Assembly: GCF_037975245.1 (NCBI RefSeq)
Contig: NC_092571.1
Span: forward strand, 21,439,917-21,503,916
Direction: 5' to 3'
Length of the DNA stretch: 64,000 nt
Origin: Apostichopus japonicus
Taxonomy: Eukaryota; Echinodermata; Holothuroidea; Aspidochirotida; Stichopodidae
The notes under the pieces were generated by a model. It ran no database searches, was not told where the DNA came from, and was given only the letters and a program-made list of their open reading frames with translations. Shown piece after piece: positions 35,137 through 49,600 of this stretch; positions within the stretch are counted from its first letter, which is position 1; each line of letters begins with the position of its first letter. Made by a program: the position numbers and the translations under genes.

Positions 35137-38100
35137 GATGACGTCTTTTGCCGGTCTTTTACAGCAAGTGCCTACACGGGGAGCTGTAAGTATTAGTTAA
35201 TCCACCTAATATCTCAGTCCATACAGTGGCGCGATGGCTTGGCGCACTGTGCGAGCTGATGATCGAGACTCTCTTTTGCATCCATGGTTCGAACCCCGGG
35301 TGATGACGTCTTTTGCCGATCTTTTACAGCAAGTGCCTACACGGGGAGCTGTAAGTATTAGTTAATCCACCTAACATCTCAGTCCATACAGTGGCGCGAT
35401 GGCTTGGCGCACTGTGCGAGCTGATGATCGAGACTCTCTTTTGCATCCGTGGTTCGAACCCCGGGTGATGACGTCTTTTACAGCAAGTGCCTACACGGGG
35501 AGCTGTAAGTATTAGTTAATCCACCTAATATCTCAGTCCATACAGTGGCGCGATGGCTTGGCGCACTGTGCGAGCTGATGATCGAGACTCTCTTTTGCAT
35601 CCGTGGTTCGAACCCCGGGTGATGACGTCTTTTACAGCAAGTGCCTACACGGGGAGCTGTAAGTATTAGTTAATCCACCTAATATCTCAGTCCATACAGT
35701 GGCGCGATGGCTTGGCGCACTGTGCGAGCTGATGATCGAGACTCTCTTTTGCATCCGTGGTTCGAACCCCGGGTGATGACGTCTTTTGCCGATCTTTTAC
35801 AGCAAGTGCCTACACGGGGAGCTGTAAGTATTAGTTAATCCACCTAATATCTCAGTCCATACAGTGGCGCGATGGCTTGGCGCACTGTGCGAGCTGATGA
35901 TCGAGACTCTCTTTTGCATCCGTGGTTCGAACCCCGGGTGATGACGTCTTTTGCCGATCTTTTACAGCAAGTGTGTACACGGGGAGCTGTAAGTATTAGT
36001 TAATCCACCTAACATCTCAGTCCATACAGTGGCGCGATGGCTTGGCGCACTGTGCGAGCTGATGATCGAGACTCTCTTTTGCATCCGTGGTTCGAACCCC
36101 GGGTGATGACGTCTTTTGCCGATCTTTTACAGCAAGTGCCTACACGGGGAGCTGTAAGTATTAGTTAATCCACCTAATATCTCAGTCCATACAGTGGCGC
36201 GATGGCTTGGCGCACTGTGCGAGCTGATGATCGAGACTCTCTTTTGCATCCGTGGTTCGAACCCCGGGTGATGACGTCTTTTGCCGATCTTTTACAGCAA
36301 GTGCCTACACGGGGAGCTGTAAGTATTAGTTAATCCACCTAATATCTCAGTCCATACAGTGGCGCGATGGCTTGGCGCACTGTGCGAGCTGATGATCGAG
36401 ACTCTCTTTTGCATCCGTGGTTCGAACCCCGGGTGATGACGTCTTTTACAGCAAGTGCCTACACGGGGAGCTGTAAGTATTAGTTAATCCACCTAATATC
36501 TCAGTCCATACAGTGGCGCGATGGCTTGGCGCACTGTGCGAGCTGATGATCGAGACTCTCTTTTGCATCCGTGGTTCGAACCCCGGGTGATGACGTCTTT
36601 TGCCGATCTTTTACAGCAAGTGCCTACACGGGGAGCTGTAAGTATTAGTTAATCCACCTAATATCTCAGTCCATACAGTGGCGCGATGGCTTGGCGCACT
36701 GTGCGAGCTGATGATCGAGACTCTCTTTTGCATCCGTGGTTCGAACCCCGGGTGATGACGTCTTTTACAGCAAGTGCCTACACGGGGAGCTGTAAGTATT
36801 AGTTAATCCACCTAATATCTCAGTCCATACAGTGGCGCGATGGCTTGGCGCACTGTGCGAGCTGATGATCGAGACTCTCTTTTGCATCCGTGGTTCGAAC
36901 CCCGGGTGATGACGTCTTTTACAGCAAGTGCCTACACGGGGAGCTGTAAGTATTAGTTAATCCACCTAATATCTCAGTCCATACAGTGGCGCGATGGCTT
37001 GGCGCACTGTGCGAGCTGATGATCGAGACTCTCTTTTGCATCCGTGGTTCGAACCCCGGGTGATGACGTCTTTTGCCGGTCTTTTACAGCAAGTGCCTAC
37101 ACGGGGAGCTGTAAGTATTAGTTAATCCACCTAATATCTCAGTCCATACAGTGGCGCGATGGCTTGGCGCACTGTGCGAGCTGATGATCGAGACTCTCTT
37201 TTGCATCCGTGGTTCGAACCCCGGGTGATGACGTCTTTTGCCGGTCTTTTACAGCAAGTGCCTACACGGGGAGCTGTAAGTATTAGTTAATCCACCTAAT
37301 ATCTCAGTCCATACAGTGGCGCGATGGCTTGGCGCACTGTGCGAGCTGATGATCGAGACTCTCTTTTGCATCCATGGTTCGAACCCCGGGTGATGACGTC
37401 TTTTGCCGATCTTTTACAGCAAGTGCCTACACGGGGAGCTGTAAGTATTAGTTAATCCACCTAACATCTCAGTCCATACAGTGGCGCGATGGCTTGGCGC
37501 ACTGTGCGAGCTGATGATCGAGACTCTCTTTTGCATCCGTGGTTCGAACCCCGGGTGATGACGTCTTTTACAGCAAGTGCCTACACGGGGAGCTGTAAGT
37601 ATTAGTTAATCCACCTAATATCTCAGTCCATACAGTGGCGCGATGGCTTGGCGCACTGTGCGAGCTGATGATCGAGACTCTCTTTTGCATCCGTGGTTCG
37701 AACCCCGGGTGATGACGTCTTTTGCCGATCTTTTACAGCAAGTGCCTACACGGGGAGCTGTAAGTATTAGTTAATCCACCTAATATCTCAGTCCATACAG
37801 TGGCGCGATGGCTTGGCGCACTGTGCGAGCTGATGATCGAGACTCTCTTTTGCATCCGTGGTTCGAACCCCGGGTGATGACGTCTTTTGCCGATCTTTTA
37901 CAGCAAGTGCCTACACGGGGAGCTGTAAGTATTAGTTAATCCACCTAATATCTCAGTCCATACAGTGGCGCGATGGCTTGGCGCACTGTGCGAGCTGATG
38001 ATCGAGACTCTCTTTTGCATCCGTGGTTCGAACCCCGGGTGATGACGTCTTTTGCCGATCTTTTACAGCAAGTGCCTACACGGGGAGCTGTAAGTATTAG

Positions 38101-41100
38101 TTAATCCACCTAATATCTCAGTCCATACAGTGGCGCGATGGCTTGGCGCACTGTGCGAGCTGATGATCGAGACTCTCTTTTGCATCCGTGGTTCGAAGCC
38201 CGGGTGATGACGTCTTTTACAGCAAGTGCCTACACGGGGAGCTGTAAGTATTAGTTAATCCACCTAACATCTCAGTCCATACAGTGGCGCGATGGCTTGG
38301 CGCACTGTGCGAGCTGATGATCGAGACTCTCTTTTGCATCCGTGGTTCGAACCCCGGGTGATGACGTCTTTTGCCGATCTTTTACAGCAAGTGCCTACAC
38401 GGGGAGCTGTAAGTATTAGTTAATCCACCTAACATCTCAGTCCATACAGTGGCGCGATGGCTTGGCGCACTGTGCGAGCTGATGATCGAGACTCTCTTTT
38501 GCATCCGTGGTTCGAACCCCGGGTGATGACGTCTTTTACAGCAAGTGCCTACACGGGGAGCTGTAAGTATTAGTTAATCCATCTAATATCTCAGTCCATA
38601 CAGTGGCGCGATGGCTTGGCGCACTGTGCGAGCTGATGATCGAGACTCTCTTTTGCATCCGTGGTTCGAACCCCGGGTGATGACGTCTTTTGCCGATCTT
38701 TTACAGCAAGTGCCTACACGGGGAGCTGTAAGTATTAGTTAATCCACCTAATATCTCAGTCCATACAGTGGCGCGATGGCTTGGCGCACTGTGCGAGCTG
38801 ATGATCGAGACTCTCTTTTGCATCCGTGGTTCGAACCCCGGGTGATGACGTCTTTTACAGCAAGTGCCTACACGGGGAGCTGTAAGTATTAGTTAATCCA
38901 CCTAACATCTCAGTCCATACAGTGGCGCGATGGCTTGGCGCACTGTGCGAGCTGATGATCGAGACTCTCTTTTGCATCCGTGGTTCGAACCCCGGGTGAT
39001 GACGTCTTTTGCCGATCTTTTACAGCAAGTGCCTACACGGGGAGCTGTAAGTATTAGTTAATCCACCTAATATCTCAGTCCATACAGTGGCGCGATGGCT
39101 TGGCGCACTGTGCGAGCTGATGATCGAGACTCTCTTTTGCATCCGTGGTTCGAACCCCGGGTGATGACGTCTTTTGCCGATCTTTTACAGCAAGTGCCTA
39201 CACGGGGAGCTGTAAGTATTAGTTAATCCACCTAACATCTCAGTCCATACAGTGGCGCGATGGCTTGGCGCACTGTGCGAGCTGATGATCGAGACTCTCT
39301 TTTGCATCCGTGGTTCGAACCCCGGGTGATGACGTCTTTTACAGCAAGTGCCTACACGGGGAGCTGTAAGTATTAGTTAATCCACCTAATATCTCAGTCC
39401 ATACAGTGGCGCGATGGCTTGGCGCACTGTGCGAGCTGATGATCGAGACTCTCTTTTGCATCCGTGGTTCGAACCCCGGGTGATGACGTCTTTTGCCGAT
39501 CTTTTACAGCAAGTGCCTACACGGGGAGCTGTAAGTATTAGTTAATCCACCTAATATCTCAGTCCATACAGTGGCGCGATGGCTTGGCGCACTGTGCGAG
39601 CTGATGATCGAGACTCTCTTTTGCATCCGTGGTTCGAACCCCGGGTGATGACGTCTTTTGCCGATCTTTTACAGCAAGTGCCTACACGGGGAGCTGTAAG
39701 TATTAGTTAATCCACCTAATATCTCAGTCCATACAGTGGCGCGATGGCTTGGCGCACTGTGCGAGCTGATGATCGAGACTCTCTTTTGCATCCGTGGTTC
39801 GAACCCCGGGTGATGACGTCTTTTGCCGATCTTTTACAGCAAGTGCCTACACGGGGAGCTGTAAGTATTAGTTAATCCACCTAATATCTCAGTCCATACA
39901 GTGGCGCGATGGCTTGGCGCACTGTGCGAGCTGATGATCGAGACTCTCTTTTGCATCCGTGGTTCGAACCCCGGGTGATGACGTCTTTTACAGCAAGTGC
40001 CTACACGGGGAGCTGTAAGTATTAGTTAATCCACCTAACATCTCAGTCCATACAGTGGCGCGATGGCTTGGCGCACTGTGCGAGCTGATGATCGAGACTC
40101 TCTTTTGCATCCGTGGTTCGAACCCCGGGTGATGACGTCTTTTGCCGATCTTTTACAGCAAGTGCCTACACGGGGAGCTGTAAGTATTAGTTAATCCACC
40201 TAACATCTCAGTCCATACAGTGGCGCGATGGCTTGGCGCACTGTGCGAGCTGATGATCGAGACTCTCTTTTGCATCCGTGGTTCGAACCCCGGGTGATGA
40301 CGTCTTTTACAGCAAGTGCCTACACGGGGAGCTGTAAGTATTAGTTAATCCATCCAATATCTCAGTCCATACAGTGGCGCGATGGCTTGGCGCACTGTGC
40401 GAGCTGATGATCGAGACTCTCTTTTGCATCCGTGGTTCGAACCCCGGGTGATGACGTCTTTTGCCGATCTTTTACAGCAAGTGCCTACACGGGGAGCTGT
40501 AAGTATTAGTTAATCCACCTAATATCTCAGTCCATACAGTGGCGCGATGGCTTGGCGCACTGTGCGAGCTGATGATCGAGACTCTCTTTTGCATCCGTGG
40601 TTCGAACCCCGGGTGATGACGTCTTTTACAGCAAGTGCCTACACGGGGAGCTGTAAGTATTAGTTAATCCACCTAATATCTCAGTCCATACAGTGGCGCG
40701 ATGGCTTGGCGCACTGTGCGAGCTGATGATCGAGACTCTCTTTTGCATCCGTGGTTCGAACCCCGGGTGATGACGTCTTTTGCCGATCTTTTACAGCAAG
40801 TGCCTACACGGGGAGCTGTAAGTATTAGTTAATCCACCTAATATCTCAGTCCATACAGTGGCGCGATGGCTTGGCGCACTGTGCGAGCTGATGATCGAGA
40901 CTCTCTTTTGCATCCGTGGTTCGAACCCCGGGTGATGACGTCTTTTACAGCAAGTGCCTACACGGGGAGCTGTAAGTATTAGTTAATCCACCTAATATCT
41001 CAGTCCATACAGTGGCGCGATGGCTTGGCGCACTGTGCGAGCTGATGATCGAGACTCTCTTTTGCATCCGTGGTTCGAACCCCGGGTGATGACGTCTTTT

Positions 41101-42231
41101 GCCGATCTTTTACAGCAAGTGCCTACACGGGGAGCTGTAAGTATTAGTTAATCCACCTAATATCTCAGTCCATACAGTGGCGCGATGGCTTGGCGCACTG
41201 TGCGAGCTGATGATCGAGACTCTCTTTTGCATCCGTGGTTCGAACCCCGGGTGATGACGTCTTTTGCCGATCTTTTACAGCAAGTGCCTACACGGGGAGC
41301 TGTAAGTATTAGTTAATCCACCTAATATCTCAGTCCATACAGTGGCGCGATGGCTTGGCGCACTGTGCGAGCTGATGATCGAGACTCTCTTTTGCATCCG
41401 TGGTTCGAACCCCGGGTGATGACGTCTTTTGCCGATCTTTTACAGCAAGTGCCTACACGGGGAGCTGTAAGTATTAGTTAATCCACCTAATATCTCAGTC
41501 CATACAGTGGCGCGATGGCTTGGCGCACTGTGCGAGCTGATGATCGAGACTCTCTTTTGCATCCGTGGTTCGAACCCCGGGTGATGACGTCTTTTGCCGA
41601 TCTTTTACAGCAAGTGCCTACACGGGGAGCTGTAAGTATTAGTTAATCCACCTAACATCTCAGTCCATACAGTGGCGCGATGGCTTGGCGCACTGTGCGA
41701 GCTGATGATCGAGACTCTCTTTTGCATCCGTGGTTCGAACCCCGGGTGATGACGTCTTTTGCCGATCTTTTACAGCAAGTGCCTACACGGGGAGCTGTAA
41801 GTATTAGTTAATCCACCTAATATCTCAGTCCATACAGTGGCGCGATGGCTTGGCGCACTGTGCGAGCTGATGATCGAGACTCTCTTTTGCATCCGTGGTT
41901 CGAACCCCGGGTGATGACGTCTTTTACAGCAAGTGCCTACACGGGGAGCTGTAAGTATTAGTTAATCCACCTAATATCTCAGTCCATACAGTGGCGCGAT
42001 GGCTTGGCGCACTGTGCGAGCTGATGATCGAGACTCTCTTTTGCATCCGTGGTTCGAACCCCGGGTGATGACGTCTTTTGCCGATCTTTTACAGCAAGTG
42101 CCTACACGGGGAGCTGTAAGTATTAGTTAATCCACCTAATATCTCAGTCCATACAGTGGCGCGATGGCGTGGCGCACTGTGCGAGCTGATGATCGAGACT
42201 CTCTTTTGCATCCGTGGTTCGAACCCCGGGT
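35137..42231 (+). repeat. Right array, second GTGTGTACAC series and following units
   Basis: The GTGTGTACAC unit near 35971 repeats the unit that starts the right contig, 6,402 bp earlier. The next several units follow the same L/S and AATATC/AACATC order as 29548-30660. One extra CCGGTC unit (37076) is then inserted before the CCGGTC/CCATGG unit at 37241, and the order diverges. Further single-unit variants are TCGAAGCCC near 38197, CCATCTAAT near 38579, CCATCCAAT near 40351 and GGCGTGGCG near 42168. No non-repeat sequence is present. Confidence 0.8.
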
Positions 42232-44452
42232 GATGACGTCTTTTACAGCAAGTGCCTACACGGGGAGCTGTAAGTATTAGTTAATCCACCTAACATCTCA
42301 GTCCATACAGTGGCGCGATGGCTTGGCGCACTGTGCGAGCTGATGATCGAGACTCTCTTTTGCATCCGTGGTTCGAACCCCGGGTGATGACGTCTTTTGC
42401 CGATCTTTTACAGCAAGTGCCTACACGGGGAGCTGTAAGTATTAGTTAATCCACCAACATCTCAGTCCATACAGTGGCGCGATGGCTTGGCGCACTGTGC
42501 GAGCTGATGATCGAGACTCTCTTTTGCATCCGTGGTTCGAACCCCGGGTGATGACGTCTTTTGCCGATCTTTTACAGCAAGTGCCTACACGGGGAGCTGT
42601 AAGTATTAGTTAATCCACCTAATATCTCAGTCCATACAGTGGCGCGATGGCTTGGCGCACTGTGCGAGCTGATGATCGAGACTCTCTTTTGCATCCGTGG
42701 TTCGAACCCCGGGTGATGACGTCTTTTACAGCAAGTGCCTACACGGGGAGCTGTAAGTATTAGTTAATCCACCTAATATCTCAGTCCATACAGTGGCGCG
42801 ATGGCTTGGCGCACTGTGCGAGCTGATGATCGAGACTCTCTTTTGCATCCGTGGTTCGAACCCCGGGTGATGACGTCTTTTGCCGATCTTTTACAGCAAG
42901 TGCCTACACGGGGAGCTGTAAGTATTAGTTAATCCACCTAATATCTCAGTCCATACAGTGGCGCGATGGCTTGGCGCACTGTGCGAGCTGATGATCGAGA
43001 CTCTCTTTTGCATCCGTGGTTCGAACCCCGGGTGATGACGTCTTTTACAGCAAGTGCCTACACGGGGAGCTGTAAGTATTAGTTAATCCACCTAATATCT
43101 CAGTCCATACAGTGGCGCGATGGCTTGGCGCACTGTGCGAGCTGATGATCGAGACTCTCTTTTGCATCCGTGGTTCGAACCCCGGGTGATGACGTCTTTT
43201 GCCGATCTTTTACAGCAAGTGCCTACACGGGGAGCTGTAAGTATTAGTTAATCCACCTAACATCTCAGTCCATACAGTGGCGCGATGGCTTGGCGCACTG
43301 TGCGAGCTGATGATCGAGACTCTCTTTTGCATCCGTGGTTCGAACCCCGGGTGATGACGTCTTTTACAGCAAGTGCCTACACGGGGAGCTGTAAGTATTA
43401 GTTAATCCACCTAACATCTCAGTCCATACAGTGGCGCGATGGCTTGGCGCACTGTGCGAGCTGATGATCGAGACTCTCTTTTGCATCCGTGGTTCGAACC
43501 CCGGGTGATGACGTCTTTTACAGCAAGTGCCTACACGGGGAGCTGTAAGTATTAGTTAATCCACCTAATATCTCAGTCCATACAGTGGCGCGATGGCTTG
43601 GCGCACTGTGCGAGCTGATGATCGAGACTCTCTTTTGCATCCGTGGTTCGAACCCCGGGTGATGACGTCTTTTGCCGATCTTTTACAGCAAGTGCCTACA
43701 CGGGGAGCTGTAAGTATTAGTTAATCCACCTAATATCTCAGTCCATACAGTGGCGCGATGGCTTGGCACACTGTGCGAGCTGATGATCGAGACTCTCTTT
43801 TGCATCCGTGGTTCGAACCCCGGGTGATGACGTCTTTTACAGCAAGTGCCTACACGGGGAGCTGTAAGTATTAGTTAATCCACCTAACATCTCAGTCCAT
43901 ACAGTGGCGCGATGGCTTGGCGCACTGTGCGAGCTGATGATCGAGACTCTCTTTTGCATCCGTGGTTCGAACCCCGGGTGATGACGTCTTTTGCCGATCT
44001 TTTACAGCAAGTGCCTACACGGGGAGCTGTAAGTATTAGTTAATCCACCTAACATCTCAGTCCATACAGTGGCGCGATGGCTTGGCGCACTGTGCGAGCT
44101 GATGATCGAGACTCTCTTTTGCATCCGTGGTTCGAACCCCGGGTGATGACGTCTTTTACAGCAAGTGCCTACACGGGGAGCTGTAAGTATTAGTTAATCC
44201 ATCTAATATCTCAGTCCATACAGTGGCGCGATGGCTTGGCGCACTGTGCGAGCTGATGATCGAGACTCTCTTTTGCATCCGTGGTTCGAACCCCGGGTGA
44301 TGACGTCTTTTACAGCAAGTGCCTACACGGGGAGCTGTAAGTATTAGTTAATCCACCTAATATCTCAGTCCATACAGTGGCGCGATGGCTTGGCGCACTG
44401 TGCGAGCTGATGATCGAGACTCTCTTTTGCATCCGTGGTTCGAACCCCGGGT
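42232..44452 (+). repeat. 14-monomer HOR (2,221 bp), copy 1
   Basis: The period is fixed by three markers that recur 2,221 bp apart: CCACCAAC at 42451 and 44672, GCTTGGCACA at 43761 and 45982, and the S-AACATC unit at 42232 and 44453. The composition is six L and eight S units with a single 1-bp deletion (CCACCTAAC to CCACCAAC), which predicts 2,221 exactly. Confidence 0.92.
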
Positions 44453-46673
44453 GATGACGTCTTTTACAGCAAGTGCCTACACGGGGAGCTGTAAGTATTA
44501 GTTAATCCACCTAACATCTCAGTCCATACAGTGGCGCGATGGCTTGGCGCACTGTGCGAGCTGATGATCGAGACTCTCTTTTGCATCCGTGGTTCGAACC
44601 CCGGGTGATGACGTCTTTTGCCGATCTTTTACAGCAAGTGCCTACACGGGGAGCTGTAAGTATTAGTTAATCCACCAACATCTCAGTCCATACAGTGGCG
44701 CGATGGCTTGGCGCACTGTGCGAGCTGATGATCGAGACTCTCTTTTGCATCCGTGGTTCGAACCCCGGGTGATGACGTCTTTTGCCGATCTTTTACAGCA
44801 AGTGCCTACACGGGGAGCTGTAAGTATTAGTTAATCCACCTAATATCTCAGTCCATACAGTGGCGCGATGGCTTGGCGCACTGTGCGAGCTGATGATCGA
44901 GACTCTCTTTTGCATCCGTGGTTCGAACCCCGGGTGATGACGTCTTTTACAGCAAGTGCCTACACGGGGAGCTGTAAGTATTAGTTAATCCACCTAATAT
45001 CTCAGTCCATACAGTGGCGCGATGGCTTGGCGCACTGTGCGAGCTGATGATCGAGACTCTCTTTTGCATCCGTGGTTCGAACCCCGGGTGATGACGTCTT
45101 TTGCCGATCTTTTACAGCAAGTGCCTACACGGGGAGCTGTAAGTATTAGTTAATCCACCTAATATCTCAGTCCATACAGTGGCGCGATGGCTTGGCGCAC
45201 TGTGCGAGCTGATGATCGAGACTCTCTTTTGCATCCGTGGTTCGAACCCCGGGTGATGACGTCTTTTACAGCAAGTGCCTACACGGGGAGCTGTAAGTAT
45301 TAGTTAATCCACCTAATATCTCAGTCCATACAGTGGCGCGATGGCTTGGCGCACTGTGCGAGCTGATGATCGAGACTCTCTTTTGCATCCGTGGTTCGAA
45401 CCCCGGGTGATGACGTCTTTTGCCGATCTTTTACAGCAAGTGCCTACACGGGGAGCTGTAAGTATTAGTTAATCCACCTAACATCTCAGTCCATACAGTG
45501 GCGCGATGGCTTGGCGCACTGTGCGAGCTGATGATCGAGACTCTCTTTTGCATCCGTGGTTCGAACCCCGGGTGATGACGTCTTTTACAGCAAGTGCCTA
45601 CACGGGGAGCTGTAAGTATTAGTTAATCCACCTAACATCTCAGTCCATACAGTGGCGCGATGGCTTGGCGCACTGTGCGAGCTGATGATCGAGACTCTCT
45701 TTTGCATCCGTGGTTCGAACCCCGGGTGATGACGTCTTTTACAGCAAGTGCCTACACGGGGAGCTGTAAGTATTAGTTAATCCACCTAATATCTCAGTCC
45801 ATACAGTGGCGCGATGGCTTGGCGCACTGTGCGAGCTGATGATCGAGACTCTCTTTTGCATCCGTGGTTCGAACCCCGGGTGATGACGTCTTTTGCCGAT
45901 CTTTTACAGCAAGTGCCTACACGGGGAGCTGTAAGTATTAGTTAATCCACCTAATATCTCAGTCCATACAGTGGCGCGATGGCTTGGCACACTGTGCGAG
46001 CTGATGATCGAGACTCTCTTTTGCATCCGTGGTTCGAACCCCGGGTGATGACGTCTTTTACAGCAAGTGCCTACACGGGGAGCTGTAAGTATTAGTTAAT
46101 CCACCTAACATCTCAGTCCATACAGTGGCGCGATGGCTTGGCGCACTGTGCGAGCTGATGATCGAGACTCTCTTTTGCATCCGTGGTTCGAACCCCGGGT
46201 GATGACGTCTTTTGCCGATCTTTTACAGCAAGTGCCTACACGGGGAGCTGTAAGTATTAGTTAATCCACCTAACATCTCAGTCCATACAGTGGCGCGATG
46301 GCTTGGCGCACTGTGCGAGCTGATGATCGAGACTCTCTTTTGCATCCGTGGTTCGAACCCCGGGTGATGACGTCTTTTACAGCAAGTGCCTACACGGGGA
46401 GCTGTAAGTATTAGTTAATCCATCTAATATCTCAGTCCATACAGTGGCGCGATGGCTTGGCGCACTGTGCGAGCTGATGATCGAGACTCTCTTTTGCATC
46501 CGTGGTTCGAACCCCGGGTGATGACGTCTTTTACAGCAAGTGCCTACACGGGGAGCTGTAAGTATTAGTTAATCCACCTAATATCTCAGTCCATACAGTG
46601 GCGCGATGGCTTGGCGCACTGTGCGAGCTGATGATCGAGACTCTCTTTTGCATCCGTGGTTCGAACCCCGGGT
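44453..46673 (+). repeat. 14-monomer HOR (2,221 bp), copy 2
   Basis: This matches copy 1 in unit order and in the CCACCAAC, GGCACAC and CCATCTAAT markers. A third copy starts at 46674 but holds only the first two units (CCACCAAC at 46893), then switches at about 47000 to an S unit with CTGTTCGAG. Confidence 0.92.
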
Positions 46674-49600
46674 GATGACGTCTTTTACAGCAAGTGCCTA
46701 CACGGGGAGCTGTAAGTATTAGTTAATCCACCTAACATCTCAGTCCATACAGTGGCGCGATGGCTTGGCGCACTGTGCGAGCTGATGATCGAGACTCTCT
46801 TTTGCATCCGTGGTTCGAACCCCGGGTGATGACGTCTTTTGCCGATCTTTTACAGCAAGTGCCTACACGGGGAGCTGTAAGTATTAGTTAATCCACCAAC
46901 ATCTCAGTCCATACAGTGGCGCGATGGCTTGGCGCACTGTGCGAGCTGATGATCGAGACTCTCTTTTGCATCCGTGGTTCGAACCCCGGGTGATGACGTC
47001 TTTTACAGCAAGTGCCTACACGGGGAGCTGTAAGTATTAGTTAATCCACCTAATATCTCAGTCCATACAGTGGCGCGATGGCTTGGCGCACTGTTCGAGC
47101 TGATGATCGAGACTCTCTTTTGCATCCGTGGTTCGAACCCCGGGTGATGACGTCTTTTACAGCAAGTGCCTACACGGGGAGCTGTAAGTATTAGTTAATC
47201 CATCTAATATCTCAGTCCATACAGTGGCGCGATGGCTTGGCGCACTGTGCGAGCTGATGATCGAGACTCTCTTTTGCATCCGTGGTTCGAACCCCGGGTG
47301 ATGACGTCTTTTACAGCAAGTGCCTACACGGGGAGCTGTAAGTATTAGTTAATCCACCTAATATCTCAGTCCATACAGTGGCGCGATGGCTTGGCGCACT
47401 GTGCGAGCTGATGATCGAGACTCTCTTTTGCATCCGTGGTTCGAACCCCGGGTGATGACGTCTTTTACAGCAAGTGCCTACACGGGGAGCTGTAAGTATT
47501 AGTTAATCCACCTAACATCTCAGTCCATACAGTGGCGCGATGGCTTGGCGCACTGTGCGAGCTGATGATCGAGACTCTCTTTTGCATCCGTGGTTCGAAC
47601 CCCGGGTGATGACGTCTTTTACAGCAAGTGCCTACACGGGGAGCTGTAAGTATTAGTTAATCCACCTAATATCTCAGTCCATACAGTGGCGCGATGGCTT
47701 GGCGCACTGTGCGAGCTGATGATCGAGACTCTCTTTTGCATCCGTGGTTCGAACCCCGGGTGATGACGTCTTTTGCCGATCTTTTACAGCAAGTGCCTAC
47801 ACGGGGAGCTGTAAGTATTAGTTAATCCACCTAATATCTCAGTCCATACAGTGGCGCGATGGCTTGGCGCACTGTGCGAGCTGATGATCGAGACTCTCTT
47901 TTGCATCCGTGGTTCGAACCCCGGGTGATGACGTCTTTTACAGCAAGTGCCTACACGGGGAGCTGTAAGTATTAGTTAATCCACCTAATATCTCAGTCCA
48001 TACAGTGGCGCGATGGCTTGGCGCACTGTGCGAGCTGATGATCGAGACTCTCTTTTGCATCCGTGGTTCGAACCCCGGGTGATGACGTCTTTTGCCGATC
48101 TTTTACAGCAAGTGCCTACACGGGGAGCTGTAAGTATTAGTTAATCCACCTAATATCTCAGTCCATACAGTGGCGCGATGGCTTGGCGCACTGTGCGAGC
48201 TGATGATCGAGACTCTCTTTTGCATCCGTGGTTCGAACCCCGGGTGATGACGTCTTTTACAGCAAGTGCCTACACGGGGAGCTGTAAGTATTAGTTAATC
48301 CACCTAATATCTCAGTCCATACAGTGGCGCGATGGCTTGGCGCACTGTGCGAGCTGATGATCGAGACTCTCTTTTGCATCCGTGGTTCGAACCCCGGGTG
48401 ATGACGTCTTTTTCCGATCTTTTACAGCAAGTGCCTACACGGGGAGCTGTAAGTATTAGTTAATCCACCTAATATCTCAGTCCATACAGTGGCGCGATGG
48501 CTTGGCGCACTGTGCGAGCTGATGATCGAGACTCTCTTTTGCATCCGTGGTTCGAACCCCAGGTGATGACGTCTTTTGCCGATCTTTTACAGCAAGTGCC
48601 TACACGGGGAGCTGTAAGTATTAGTTAATCCACCTAATATCTCAGTCCATACAGTGGCGCGATGGCTTGGCGCACTGTGCGAGCTGATGATCGAGACTCT
48701 CTTTTGCATCCGTGGTTCGAACCCCGGGTGATGACGTCTTTTGCCGATCTTTTACAGCAAGTGACTACACGGGGAGCTGTAAGTATTAGTTAATCCACCT
48801 AATATCTCAGTCCATACAGTGGCGCGATGGCTTGGCGCACTGTGCGAGCTGATGATCGAGACTCTCTTTTGCATCCGTGGTTCGAACCCCGGGTGATGAC
48901 GTCTTTTGCCGATCTTTTACAGCAAGTGCCTACACGGGGAGCTGTAAGTATTAGTTAATCCACCTAATATCTCAGTCCATACAGTGGCGCGATGGCTTGG
49001 CGCACTGTGCGAGCTGATGATCGAGACTCTCTTTTGCATCCGTGGTTCGAACCCCGGGTGATGACGTCTTTTGCCGATCTTTTACAGCAAGTGCCTACAC
49101 GGGGAGCTGTAAGTATTAGTTAATCCACCTAATATCTCAGTCCATACAGTGGCGCGATGGCTTGGCGCACTGTGCGAGCTGATGATCGAGACTCTCTTTT
49201 GCATCCGTGGTTCGAACCCCGGGTGATGACGTCTTTTACAGCAAGTGCCTACACGGGGAGCTGTAAGTATTAGTTAATCCACCTAATATCTCAGTCCATA
49301 CAGTGGCGCGATGGCTTGGCGCACTGTGCGAGCTGATGATCGAGACTCTCTTTTGCATCCGTGGTTCGAACCCCGGGTGATGACGTCTTTTGCCGATCTT
49401 TTACAGCAAGTGCCTACACGGGGAGCTGTAAGTATTAGTTAATCCATCTAATATCTCAGTCCATACAGTGGCGCGATGGCTTGGCGCACTGTGCGAGCTG
49501 ATGATCGAGACTCTCTTTTGCATCCGTGGTTCGAACCCCGGGTGATGACGTCTTTTGCCGATCTTTTACAGCAAGTGCCTACACGGGGAGCTGTAAGTAT

